A DNA stretch of 64,000 nt from Takakia lepidozioides (lineage: Eukaryota; Streptophyta; Takakiopsida; Takakiales; Takakiaceae): positions 12,710,001 through 12,774,000 of the forward strand of contig CM060731.1 of assembly GCA_030704615.1 (NCBI GenBank), read 5' to 3'. Shown here piece by piece: positions 46,001 through 56,789 of the stretch. A program made the position numbers and the translations under genes. How positions within the stretch are numbered: position 1 is the first letter of the stretch; every line of letters begins with the position of its first letter. The notes beneath the pieces were generated by a model, which saw only the letters and a list, made by a program, of their open reading frames with translations, made no database searches and was not told where the DNA came from.

Positions 46001-46060
46001 TAGAGCGATTTTGGAGAGGCCATAGAGAGGACAGAAGGATAAGGAAAGAGTTGGCAGCAC
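43004..46060 (+). pseudogene. DNA N4/N6-methyltransferase-like multi-exon gene, copy 2 (degraded)
   Basis: Begins right after the palindrome array with SVTEHLKEAGVKSRTKYKSK then LVKLVA, which resembles a SAP DNA-binding helix pair. Later segments: 43923-44559 starts RYMKYVLLQ, matching RYTKYVLM in copy 1 at the same phase-2 splice site; about 44781-44813 reads CDMIILDIPDG (copy 1 ADIVILDIPDG); about 45394-45424 reads GTVLDLICGTG, SAM motif I, followed after a phase-1 intron (45425-45528) by ASMWAGRGF (copy 1 STG|ATYHACKAGG). Intron position and phase agree between copies. Stops after LDIPDG and after AGRGF show it is dead. A charged, basic tail (AKRRLHDEPGDEN, about 45890) may be the C-terminus. 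The middle exons are not assigned with certainty. Confidence 0.5.
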
Positions 46061-46430
46061 CTCAGACAGGTAGACGGGTACGAAAGTACATATGTGATTC
46101 AGCGGATGAGAGCGATGCAGAAAGGGAGGACGACGAACCCAAAGGAGCCGTGAGATGGACGGTCCGCAATGGGAAGATGGGATTTTCGAAAAGCCTGGCC
46201 AACGAGCACAGTCCGCTGGAGATGAGAAAGGCAATGAGGGGTGGAGGAGGAGCAGGACAGTCAAGGAATATGAGGATACGGATGAGTTTCAGGATTATAG
46301 AATTTTAATGAAGTTCGGGCCGACATGTCTAAATCTCTTCCAGAGTATATAAAGGAAATTCTCCCCGACCTTCATGACCCCTCTACCATGTGCATTCCAA
46401 CCACACAATCGTCCAAACCACGACCCTCCC
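46061..46430 (+). other. Unassigned charged ORF and TATA-like site before the second array
   Basis: Overlapping frames at 45982-46352 give charged protein-like stretches (CDSADESDAEREDDEPK; SRTVKEYEDTDEFQDYRI). GTATATAAAGG at about 46344-46354 is a good TATA-box form and stands about 90 bp before the first palindrome of the downstream array, so transcription into the array is possible. No function recognised. Confidence 0.35.
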
Positions 46431-47530
46431 AAAATCGGAAATGACGCGCAACGCATTTCCATGTACGAACAAAATTTTGGCAACTCTAAAAACTCTTTTG
46501 GAAATGCGGCACCGCATTTCCAAAACAGGGGCAAGACTAATTTTCCATTTCATGGTTTGGATAGTGCAAACTGTTCGGCCGATTGGAAATGCGATGCCGC
46601 ATTTCCAAAATTTCCTTTTTCGACACGCCAGTTTAGGCCTCTCAGACTCCTTTCATGGATGCAACCACGCTTGCAGAGGTCGATCAAGGAGGTCGAACAA
46701 GGAGGTCCAAATGGCGGACATGGAAATGCGGTGCCGCATTTCCATTTTGGGGATGGACGTTGTTCCAACTGCAGACACATCAGCCAAAATCGGCACCGCA
46801 TTCCATTGTCCAAAAAAAATGTCGATGACGGACATGGCAATGCGGCGCCGCATTTCCAGAACGGACATCGCATAATTGTCCATTTGCAGACCCTCTTACG
46901 AAAATGCGGCCAACGCATTCCATAGCGACTCGTCGGAAGTACACACCGCCTTGGCGAAGGGTTGCGACGGAAATGCGGCACCGCATTCCTTGTCCAAAAA
47001 GAAGTTCCCATTGCCAACATGGAAATGCGTCGCCGCATTTCCAATGCCAACATCATTGTCTGTCCAATTCATAGACCCGTGTGGGTATTTCGTGTAGCCG
47101 GACGGAAATGCTGCACCGCATTCCAATGTCCGACATGGAAATGCGCTGCCGCATTCCAATGACCGACATGGAAATGTTGTGCCGCGTTCCCTTGTCCGTC
47201 GACAATGCTAATGACGGACATGCAAATGCGGGTCCGCATTTTCAGAACGGCCATTGATGTCTGTCCATTTTCAGACCATTTGACAGAAATGCGCCACCGT
47301 ATTCCATTGTCCAAAAAGGAAATACGGTGCCGCATTCCATTGTCCGGTACGAAATTACATGACGCGACATGAAATGCGGTGCCGCATTTCCAGTAAGGAC
47401 ATGAACAAGCATTCGCGATTGGACATGTTTGGACAATTGAAGGTACAAAGTGGAGATGTGGTGCCACATTTCCAAATCGAAGTATGTTAATGCCAAGTCA
47501 AGAATTGAAATGCGGTTCCGAATTTCCGAG
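46431..47530. repeat. CpG-rich palindrome array downstream of methyltransferase-like copy 2
   Basis: At least 17 copies of the same palindrome (arms GGAAATGCGG and CCGCATTTCC), centres near 46510, 46595, 46732, 46794, 46846, 46910, 46979, 47031, 47114, 47147, 47180, 47232, 47295, 47338, 47380, 47462 and 47516. Spacing varies (33 to 137 bp, several at 52). In several copies the flanks are complementary too, for example ATGG...CCAT at 46721-46744. Spacers repeat TTGTCC and GGACAT, so the unit is longer than the palindrome. The copy at 47462 has GTGG/CCAC arms. Confidence 0.9.
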
Positions 47531-49610
47531 CTTCCGCTTGTACATGATTCCTTTTACACATACATGGATTTCCGTCAACTCATGACTCTGATATCGGTTA
47601 CTCGGTTGGGTATATTCATCTGGACAGACACATTGTAGAAATGAGACCACAAATTGTAAACAGTGGGCCAATTCCGGCAACACAATGAAACACAATCACA
47701 CAGAAGTGAGGTTAAGTTGGGGTGGTTTTATTGATCGGACATGGTGTCTCATCCCTAAGACAAAACTAAGCCCTTCCTCCTTCTAAATGGGCTTCACCAA
47801 GTCGACGGAACTTCGATAGCCCTCAAACAAGCTAATTACTGCTACGGCCAACTTCGAGGTAAACTGCAATTCGTCGTTCTGCTGCCCTTGCTGAGGATGA
47901 CGACAATGTCATGCCCATCAATGATACATTCACCTCATACATTGACAAGGTCACTGTGGGCCTCCTGTGCTCGTGCGATTCGTCTTCGCAACTCAGCCGA
48001 ATGTCTCCATACACTGGAAGAGTGGAGTGATCTCCACGAAGTATAGTTTTAAAATGCCGTGCCCGTCCTCCCTGGTCCACTGGCAGCTAGTTCCAGCGCC
48101 AAAGCACGAGGCCCTGTGCGCGATCTGTCCGGCCATCCTTTCCAGCTTGGGTATATCGATGGTCAACAATTTTCAGGACCCACGGACCGTAATTGACCCT
48201 CGCCCTCACCTCGCTCAAAGTGGTAATAGCCCTCTAAATACTCCATTGCGCGCAAAGACTCCCGCTTGATTCCAGTAGCGTCTCTGGAAACAGAGAGCCG
48301 GACAATGATGTCTCCTGATTCTGGTTTGAACAATAGCATAATCGTGGCCATGATAAGGGCAGTCGGCTGGATTCGGCGGCACGGCATCTTGAAAAGAGTA
48401 GCGGAGTACGCTCAATGACAACAGCTCCCGGATGGAGGAGGAGCAGCGCGGTGGCTGGGAAAAGTTCAAGCTAACGCTGCAATTCCTCACAAAAACACTC
48501 CAGGGCAATTTAAATTTCCCCCCTACAGGATCCTGCACGGATGGAGATTGGCTGCCCCATGAATGTAGCCGTTTCAGTTTCCTACCCTGCCATGCAAACT
48601 ATGGGCAGTCACTGCACTGCCAGGTGGGCCGATAGCCACTCGACAAGACGAAGTCCATCCCCCATTCGATTGTAAATGCGGCGCGATTTCCATCCGGGGG
48701 ATGGACTTTGTTGGCAGATCTCGAACAATACCTCTTGGATGAGAAAGAGCTATTAGTTCATCCGCCGCTGGCGTGATGATTACGTTACAGGATGATTGGT
48801 GGGTACGGTGGGGCCCGATGCTCCAGTATTGGATGACGGACTGCCTCTTCGCTTCTCATCATTGTGCATCGAAGGGACTCGTTGCTGTCCTAAGGTCATT
48901 GTCATCGGCATTCAAGACGTCCTCAATGTCCTCCTCCTTTGCAAGGATGTCGTGCTTCCGTAACCGGGACGACTGCCTTATGGCGGTTTGGATAGCAATG
49001 TATTCGGCCACATCGGGAAAGACATCGTTATATGGTTCACAGTTTTCACAGGAAGAGAAACAGGTTCGAATGTGGAAACATTGACCACTTTTGAGTATAT
49101 CCCAGGCCAGTACACCTTCGAGCGGGGTGACGATCTTGGTCTGAGTAGTCCGTGGCTCCTGCGCATCCTTGATTCCGATTTTCCCAGCTACGACGGTCAC
49201 CCATGCAGAAGAATGCGCACTGCTTTATGCTGTTGCGGGGAACTGATGCCAGTGTGGACGTGGGTGGACTCCATCGAGAGACGTATTCTCCTGAAGTAGT
49301 GCGCTCCTTCTCCATTGTATGGGGACATTCGCATTGGGGTGGACGACGAAACGTGAAGCTTTCAATATTCGATGGTGGTATGATTGAAGGGGCACGACAT
49401 TGTGGTGAACATCGACAGGGGCGGTACAACGGATGCAATCCAGTTACCTGGAGGAGCCCGAAGACTCAGGAGGTAGTTCTCAGAGCAGTCGAAGTCCAGA
49501 TGACAACGTGACTTGTATTCAGAAGGCACAGGGCTAAAGATTTGTCAGCACAATAGACGTGCTTCAAATGCAATTCATGTGGATCAATAAAAACCCCATT
49601 GTGCCCTCTT
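47531..49610 (-). pseudogene. Unrecognised degraded gene region with inverted-repeat-like ends
   Basis: Minus-strand ORFs 49200-48859 (PDVAEYIAIQTAIRQSSR) and 48080-47832 (RRPTVTLSMYEVNVSLMG) look protein-like but match no family I know. GGGGTGGTTTTATTGATC at 47719-47736 and its imperfect reverse complement GATCAATAAAAACCCC at 49582-49597 face each other. They can be read as terminal inverted repeats or as AATAAA polyadenylation signals of two transcripts, one per strand. A truncated palindrome (TAAATGCGGCGCG) is at about 48675. Confidence 0.3.
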
Positions 49611-51390
49611 TTATTCTATTTTGTATCCATCGTTCCCAGAAGCATCATTCCTCATTTCGTTTGGGATTGGGAGTGGGTGGATTTTGCAAGTGGCTGATAG
49701 GCTGAAAAGGGCCCCCATTGTACAGAGCAGTACCACCCTACCATTCGCGAAACATTGCCTTTCAATATTTAATTCTAAAAAACATTGCCGGACCTCCTTC
49801 ATTGGGAGGTCCTTCTCCCCCTATGACCGTGACACCCTAAACCCTATTCCCGCGGACACTCATTTCCGGAAAATAGTTTGCTCATGGTTTTTTTCCCCAC
49901 TTACGACTCTGCTCATGGCTCATGCCGCTCATGGCTCATGGCTCATGAAATAGCAGCCCCCCAGACAGGTAGGTACTGGTATAAGAGGACTGAATTAATG
50001 CTGTTGTGTGGCTGCTCTAGCTCGTGTGGAGGAAATAGTCCTTGTGTAGGTGTTATGCAGGCTGTTGAAATCAGATGAACGTAGGTTCTCAGTGAATCAT
50101 AGTGCAGACTGGAAGTTGGCACGTGTGAAATCCACTGATTTTGTTTCAGGTTGCCCAGGTGGAAAAGGTGAAAGGTCAACACTCACTCCAACGGGAAGGC
50201 TGCGTGGAATCTGACAGTCATGAGCAACAACAACAAGAGAAACACAATGAAGGCTTGATAGCTGGGAAACCCGGATCAATAATTGTTTATTCAAAGGTTA
50301 AGTCTTACTAACGGCATCAGCCTCGACAAAGGTAGGTCTGTCCCTTTGTGTTTCCGCTCACACGGGCGCGGGTCAATGGCCACAAAGGACCTACAACAAA
50401 CAAAGTCTATGAGAAATTCTCTATCTATGTCCCGTGCTGATACTGAAGGCTATAGCAAGCAGTGGCTTAATGATCGTCATACTCTGCACGATCGATGCTC
50501 ACTAGTATTAATAATACTCCATTCCCTTCAAACCTGCTTGCTGGCTGTGGTATCACTGGCTCAACCTCCCCAACCAGGTATGTCATATCAAATGTTTGCA
50601 GAAACGATGGGGATACAGAGGCGGTCATAGCAAGGAGATGTGAAAACAGACATGCATGACATCGACATGGGGTTGAATAAACGAACAGAAGAAAGAAATC
50701 CCCCCGGCCTTGACCCGGGTCCGTACGGGTCATAGTACAGGCCCTGAAACACACACAAACGCCATGAATAGATGAAAGATCAGGATTGTGAAAGTACAGA
50801 AAGATCAGGGAGCTGCAATTTGCACTCGAGGAATCCAACTACCAACACCTAATCCCCATTGAAGCAACGAAAGCAACCTATATCCAGACAGAGCAAATGA
50901 CACTGGTAATGGTTAGAGTAGAGAGACAATGGCATACGTTTGACCAGCCAAAACCAAAGCGAGAGAACGCTGATAGGGGCCTATGAATGGCAGTATCGAA
51001 TTTGACCTCGGCTTCAGACTCAAGCTACTGAGTCTTCTTGTTCTGGAAATTTTCCTTTGCATCCATAGTCCGCATGATCCCTGCAACAAAGACAAACACT
51101 GATGGGTCTCAGTTTGTTCTTCACAACATGAGCCCATGGTTTTGAAAAGAGAGACAAAGAAAAGAAACAGTTCTCGAACAGTCTACAATGAAAACTTCTC
51201 GAGAACATGTCCCATGAGGAACAGAGAAAGGGAAAGGAGAAAAGGGAAGTGGCAAGAAAGGGTCAGCAAACTTTGTCTATGTTCTCGAGAGCCTGCAATC
51301 GAAGGCGAGGAGGTCTTTGTTAGTGTACTTGTTCTTAGCAAGGTAGCCGAAGATGGCGTTCTCGTCGTGTATACATGTCTTGAATCTGTA
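49611..51390. other. Non-coding stretch, no gene recognised
   Basis: Contains GCTCATG short tandem words (49910-49950). 50298-50353 (TTAAGTCTTACTAACGGC, CGACAAAGGTAGGTCTGTCC) is repeated with changes at 52789-52840, perhaps two 3' tails of the same LINE family. Confidence 0.5.
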
Positions 51391-51399
51391 GTATGGCAG

Positions 51400-51860
51400 A
51401 TGTTCTTACCTACCCAGAGGCCTTGCATGCTGCATGTCATGGGATACTTACAAATGGCAAAGAGTGAAGGGCAATATGTTTTGTCGTGCCCAAGAAGTTT
51501 ACTGGTTACATGCTTGAAATCTGATTAATTGCAGGCTGGTCCTTCAAGGTACCTGCATGAACATATCCTAAATCTGTAGTAGAACAGGTTTGTCTTACCT
51601 ACCCAAGAGCTTGCATGATGCATGTCTTGGGCGGGTACTTACAAATGACAAGAGTGAATTTGCAATATGTTTTGTCATGCCCAAGAAGATTACTTGGTTG
51701 CATGTTGAAATCTGGTAATTGTAGGCTGGTCCTTCAGGGTGCTTGTATGAACATACCTTGAATCTATAGCAGGGCGCCGTGTTCTTACCTACCCAAGGAG
51801 CCTTCCATGGTGCATGTCTTGGGTTACTTACAGGAATTTGAACATGCTGCAAGCAATCTG
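51400..51860. repeat. About 190-bp tandem repeat, roughly 2.5 copies
   Basis: TTCTTACCTACCCA recurs at about 51403, 51592 and 51783, followed each time by GCATGTC(A/T)TGGG, ACTTACA and, in the first two units, TATGTTTTGTC and AAATCTG(A/G)T. Divergence is modest. No ORF. Confidence 0.75.
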
Positions 51861-52119
51861 ATTTTTCAGTACACCAAGATGCTGCTGATATGCTTGTCTT
51901 GTTGTCATGACCTGTACATAAACAAACCCCGCCTCCCACCTGTTTTATAATGAATGATTGGGTGAAATCAATTGGGAAGTCATGACAAGAATGGAAGAGT
52001 TTAGATGGTGCCCTGTTTATGGGTTGTTTATGTCTTTAATTGACAATGACCCTAGTGGGTCTTGTTCCATGTCTTGACATGACATGAGTATCTTCCCTCT
52101 CTCTCCCTCTCTTTAAGCT

Positions 52120-52850
52120 CCCGACGAGATGAGTTTAAGGTCAGATGGTGGAGTCAGCTGCAGCATACGTCCAACACCAGATATCCTAAGTTAATCGACT
52201 CTATATCTTGGAAACAAGACGCCCACCGACCTGTCAAACAGTGGCACTAGAAGACAGTAGAAAAGATTCTCAAGGACTCGAACCGCAAATCTTCACCCTG
52301 CTGGATAAATCTGACTTAGAGTTGTTAGTGTCCACCCATGTCTGTTGCCATGAGATTGTTTGATGAAAAGAGTAGGCAAAAAACTTCCCTGAACTGGTTT
52401 CCAGTCTATGACATGGGGGAGGACATCTTGGATGACCTAAAGGGTCTACCCACTTTCGACACTAGACTGAAATTTAAACTAGGAAGCCTTCATTTGATAA
52501 GCAAACAGAAGCAGAGCGGAAAGGGAGAGTGCAATTGCCTGTTTTGTGGGCACCATGAAGACATTATTCATTTTCTGATACACTGTCCGGGGTTCTCTCA
52601 CCAAAGAGACGTCAAGGGAATTGTGCATGTACCTCTGTTTACTAACTTTGAAAGTGTCGAGGCTGAGCCAAAAGCCCAGCCGCTTCTGAGGCCTAGTTTT
52701 GGGCAATCACATACAGCAAAATTGATGCTTGTGTGAAGGGATTTGTAGAGGATATCTGGAAAACCTAGATTAATTCTATATGTGAAAGTAAGTCTTACTA
52801 CAACGTCAGCCCTGACAGAGGTAGGTCTGTCCCTTTGTTTCCCAAGAGAG
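52120..52850 (+). pseudogene. LINE ORF2 3' end with zf-RVT zinc finger
   Basis: The open frame 52338-52736 contains TRLKFKLGSLHLIS, then C-X-C-X2-C (CNCLFC), HHEDIIHFLIHCPGF, the zf-RVT finger that follows reverse transcriptase in non-LTR retrotransposons. Upstream, about 52128-52320 continues in the same style (KVRWWSQLQHTSN, KQDAHRPVKQWH) with in-frame stops. No reverse transcriptase core is present, as expected for a 5'-truncated LINE. Confidence 0.65.
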
Positions 52851-52926
52851 GGGGCAACAAAGAAAAAAATAAAAAACTGTGGGGGGAGTCACTCCCCCCA
52901 CCTTCTTTTCTTTTCTTTGTTGCCCC
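52851..52926. repeat. Long hairpin with perfect C/G-rich core
   Basis: The outer arms GGGGGCAACAAAGAAA and TTTCTTTGTTGCCCCC enclose the core arms GTGGGGGGAGT and ACTCCCCCCAC around a single C. A CTCTCTCC microsatellite follows. Confidence 0.8.
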
Positions 52927-53128
52927 CTGATGTCTCCCTCTCTCTCCCTCTCTCTCCCTCCCTCCTTGGAATTGGCCGGTTTTATCAGTTTTTTTTCCTG
53001 TTTTTCCATCTATACAGGATGGACTCTAAACAGTGTTTTCACCCGCCCCCCTATAACGTTTTTATCCATACCGGATGAATTACCTGGGTGGACACTGCTC
53101 TAAACTGAGTCTATGATTTTTTCATTCA

Positions 53129-53545
53129 TCAACCAGTACTGGGAAGGTCCCAATCTCCTAGGTGTCCCTTCTGCAAGCCATACTTGCGCAAACCCCTCTT
53201 CACTGTCTGAACAACCCTCTCTGCCAAGCCATCGGCCTCATGATGATCCCGAGAAGTGGTGCGGTGGTCTACCAAGGCCTTGTCACACAACGCCTGAAAC
53301 TCCCCCAAGAACTCTCTCCCTTGGTCCGTGAGTATCTCAGCTGGAGCACCGAATCGGATAATTGGAAGAGGGTGCAATTGTGGTGTAGGGGCGTTGAATG
53401 AAGCACGCACCTTGTCACACACCATGCATCTAGCCACAAATTGTTGCACCTCTGTGTGCATACCACGCCACCAATGTTGCCCTTGCAGTAGACTATGAGT
53501 GCGTCGCACCCCAAAATGCCCCAAATCCTCATGGGCATGCCGCAC
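53129..53545 (-). pseudogene. Integrase with internal deletion
   Basis: An H2C2 zinc-binding head (HEDLGHFGVRRTH ... CMVCDKV) is followed directly by IRFGAPAEILTDQGREF and DGLAERVVQTVKRGLRKY. The DQG and the E of the DDE triad are present, but the segment with the first catalytic Asp is missing between PLPI and IRFG, a deletion of the order of 100 codons. The frame ends at 53129 in unrelated sequence. Confidence 0.8.
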
Positions 53546-53919
53546 TAACCGTGCCCGCTATGTTGGGTGAGGCACAATCCTCACTCGACCATCCTCCCAC
53601 ACTCGGAGCAGGTGTGTCCCTCCCACTTGAACCTCTTGGCTCGTTGTAGGATCCGATCCCTCTCCTTGCAGTCACAGGGGCTGCCGTTTCCAGTGCGGAG
53701 GTAGTCCAACACAGCTGAATCCTCATGTATATCTTTGGCATCACCTTGCTCATTGTTGGCCTCAGGGTCCTCAGACACTCGATCTACATTCATCCTTGTT
53801 GTAGGTCCAACCTGGCCTTCCACTGCCAAAATACACAGAAATGCAGATGCATGCCATCCGGGCACCATCTCCTCGTCCGTCTCACCATGCCACCGAGCTC
53901 CAGTGTCATCCTACTGGTT

Positions 53920-54380
53920 CGTGCATGGATTGCGACTCAACCATCCGCATCCCGATTGACCAAACCCGGTCGATGCACAACCTGAAAGACATACTCTTGA
54001 AGTATGAGTGCCCACCGTGCAAGCTTCCCCGTAAGCTTGTCTAACTCCATCAACCACTTGAGTGGCTGATGATCCGTGACAAGGGTGAAGAGATTGTCCT
54101 ATATATAGCACCTGAAATGTGCCACGGCCCACACTGCAGATAAGCACTCTCCCTCATATGAGCTATACTTAGTCTCTGCAGCGTTGTTCGAGCGACTGGC
54201 ATAAGCCACTACGAACTCTCTTCCCTCATCATCCACCTATGTGAGCACCGCTCCAAGCCCCAGCATGCTCCAATCTGTATGCAGCTGAAAAGGACGCCCC
54301 TGATAGGTCGTCTCAAGATGGGCGCCGAGGTCAACCTCGCCTTGAGCTCTTGGAAAGCTTGTTCTTGTTCATCTTCCCAC
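53920..54380 (-). pseudogene. RNase H domain of the gypsy element
   Basis: EDEQEQAFQELKARLTSAPI leads into the domain. It shows FQLHTDWSMLGLGAVL (first Asp), FVVAYASRSNNAAETKYSS, YEGECLSAVWAVAHFRCY (Glu), LVTDHQPLKWL (second Asp) and LARWALILQEYVFQVVHRPG with NRDADGLSRNP (last Asp). Stops at about 54100 and 54240 and small frameshifts occur. It degrades the RNA strand during reverse transcription. Confidence 0.75.
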
Positions 54381-54382
54381 TG

Positions 54383-55365
54383 CTACTCCTGGTCCACATT
54401 GGTCAGCTTGGTTAGAGCCTTTGCAATGGCACTAAATCCCTTGACAAACCGTCTATAATAGTTTGCCAACCCCATGAAAGCTCGAACTCGGCTCACATCC
54501 GTGGGGCGTGGAATCTGTGCAATGGCCTCTACCTTAATCCGCTGTACCCCCAATCCTCCAGGATATATCATGTGACCCAGATACTCAATCTGGTTGTGGA
54601 AAAACTTGCACTTCCCCGGATGTAACTTCAATCCGTGCGCCCTCAAGCGTTCAAATACCACCTGAAGGTGTCTCTCATGCTCCTCCACCGTAGCACTAAA
54701 GATGATGATGTCATCTATGTAGCACGAGCAAACTCCACCCCTGCTAGAATCCTGTCCATGACTCTTTGAAACTCTGCAGGAGCGTTCTTAAGCCCAAATG
54801 GTAAGAACCGCCACTGGTATAGGCAATCCTTCCCGTGTTCATTGATCCCCCAGAATGATGTCTTCTGCTTATCCGCCTCCTTGACCGGCAACTGGTGATA
54901 TCCGGATCGTAAATCCAAAGTGCTAAAGACCTTGGCATGCCCAATGGCATCAAAGATCTCCTCTGGTGTTGGCATGGCATACCTATCGGACTTGGTCTGA
55001 CGATTTACAGGCCGGTAATCACCGCACATACGTCTCTCCGTCCAATTGCCATAGACATCTTTCTTGGCTGGCATCACTGTGGCTGAAGCATACTCTCCAC
55101 CAGATAGCTCCACCAAACCAGCCTCCCAGAGGTCCTGAGTCCTCATCTGAATCAAGGACCTCTCCATGTCATTGTATCTATAGGGTCTCCGAAAGATTGG
55201 CGTGTCAGTGGCCAATTCAATGCAAATCTCTTGACCCTTCAGTGCTCCCAAGTCCTTCAAACTGAAGGCAAAGCAGTTCCTGTAAGCCCTCAAGAACCGC
55301 CGTATACGTCGTCTCTCTCCTCCGGTGACTATGGGTCCAACATCAGGCTCCCAGTTGTCCTCCAT
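54383..55365 (-). pseudogene. Reverse transcriptase of the methyltransferase-bearing gypsy element
   Basis: Fingers and palm: KDVYGNWTERRMCGDYRPVN, FSTLDLRSGYHQLPVK (first catalytic Asp) and YQWRFLPFGLKNAPAEFQRV (55365-54740). The YIDD active site (CYIDDIIIFSATVEEH, about 54720-54680) is in another frame because of one indel near 54725. 54688-54383 continues with GLKLHPGKCKFF, IEYLGHMI and RVRAFMGLANYYRRFVKGFS, the RT thumb and connection. Copies RNA into DNA in the element's particle; this copy is frameshifted. Confidence 0.85.
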
Positions 55366-55699
55366 GACTGCAACCTTGAGTCCAGCAAGCTTAGAGGTAG
55401 AAGACGCATCCCGTGGTTGCTATGCTGCAACCTCTTGAGCAGTAACCACTGCCTGCTCTGTCAGTGACAATGCCTCATCCTGCCCCATCATCTCATCCTT
55501 GAGGACCTCCTCAACCCGAGAAAAATCCCCAACCTCATCCATCACCGCCGCCTTGGCTGCCAACTCCCTTTGAACCTCGAGCACCTCCCACGTGTGCCAT
55601 GGATGCGGCCTGCACCTCGTGGTCCTCACCTGTTCGCCCCCACTCGCTGCCTGTACCGTCTCGGTAGGCAGAGAGACTATAAAGGGAAGTGTACTCCGT

Positions 55700-56742
55700 A
55701 CTCTGTTCTGCTCAGCTATAGCCAAGCTGATAATCCAGGTCAAGCAATTGAGATCCATTGCTTGCCCCAACACCTGACGACGTGATGCCTCAGAAAGAGA
55801 TGGCACCGCCGTGGTACCAGTGGTAAAACCCATCGCCTGCTCGCGCTCGTCAGCATTGGGTTCCACTAACTGCTACAACTGGCTATCCCACAAGAGGCCA
55901 GGTCCACCATCCTGGAAAGCATGAGATCCTGGAAAGCTGAGCAGTGTAGGCAATGCGGTTCGTGGGTGACCCACCTTATTGACCACTGCCAAAGGTGATC
56001 GGTCATCGTGTCTCACACGCTGAGACTGTCTCCCTATGTCCAAAATGCTATCCACCGTCAGGTGTGGTGGCCGCTGCACCCCATCAAATGCACGCTTGAG
56101 CAGTGCAGGTGGCATCAAGTTGGTCCACCATAGTCGTGGGCGATGAGCCCGTGACCCCACTGCAGTTGCATCCAGCAACACTGCTAACCCAAGCCAAGAC
56201 CGCACTTGATGCACACTAGCCATTACCTTGGCCCGAGAATCACCCATCAATGGCACATTCTCCAAGATATATGCTGGAGAGTCTGTCTGCTGAAGTAGTA
56301 AATAGCGTAGGACCCTCAACATTTCCCAAAACATGCGTGACCTTGAGTCGTATAACCCATTGCCATGCCCGGCTGATGAATGCCCTTGGCAGGGCCAACC
56401 TACCACTACCAAGTGAATAGGGTCAACCCGCTCCAAATCATGCGCCCCCAGCAAAGAGATGTCTGCTGGCAATGCTTGTTGGTATCCACGAACTGCAGAC
56501 ACTGGCAACAAATCAAGGGCCTGCTGCAAATCCTTGCTCGTATCCCACAATGGAGTGTGAGCAACCATGGCAGACATCTCCGCCGTACCATGCATGTCAT
56601 CCTGCTCTGCTGGAGGTGGCACATCCTTTGCATGGGCATTGCCCTCCAGCAACTCTCCAGGCCAACTAACTGCAGCTGTGAAGGCTGCTAGTGTTGGCAT
56701 CTTGCCCCGCTGGGCAGCAGCAACACTCCCAATGAATGTCAC
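55700..56742 (-). pseudogene. C5 cytosine DNA methyltransferase domain (DNMT3/DRM-like), motif I not found
   Basis: Motif IV WPCQGHS with the catalytic Cys (about 56395), DSRSRMFWEMLRVLR, motif VI ILENV (about 56270), motif VIII HRPRLWWTNL (about 56130), a motif IX-like VGHPRTALPTLLSFPGS (about 55970-55920), then after a TAG at 55870-55872, ADEREQAMGFTTGTT and LSEASRRQVLGQAMDLN, motif X (about 55860-55770). Such enzymes methylate cytosine C5 using SAM. The N-terminal SAM motif I (FxGxG) is not visible between the protease and motif IV, so this copy seems internally deleted. The AHRPR..W and GWPCQ forms recall DNMT3/DRM more than DNMT1. Confidence 0.8.
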
Positions 56743-56789
56743 AGGGAGTTATACACGACGACCATCCCCTGACTGCCATCCAGGCCTGT

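Noticed and set aside
46374-47159. Overlapping ORFs in several frames with repeated NAAPHF, MRRRIS and ECGAAFP motifs
   Set aside because: These peptides are translations of the palindrome array in different frames, not a repeat protein.
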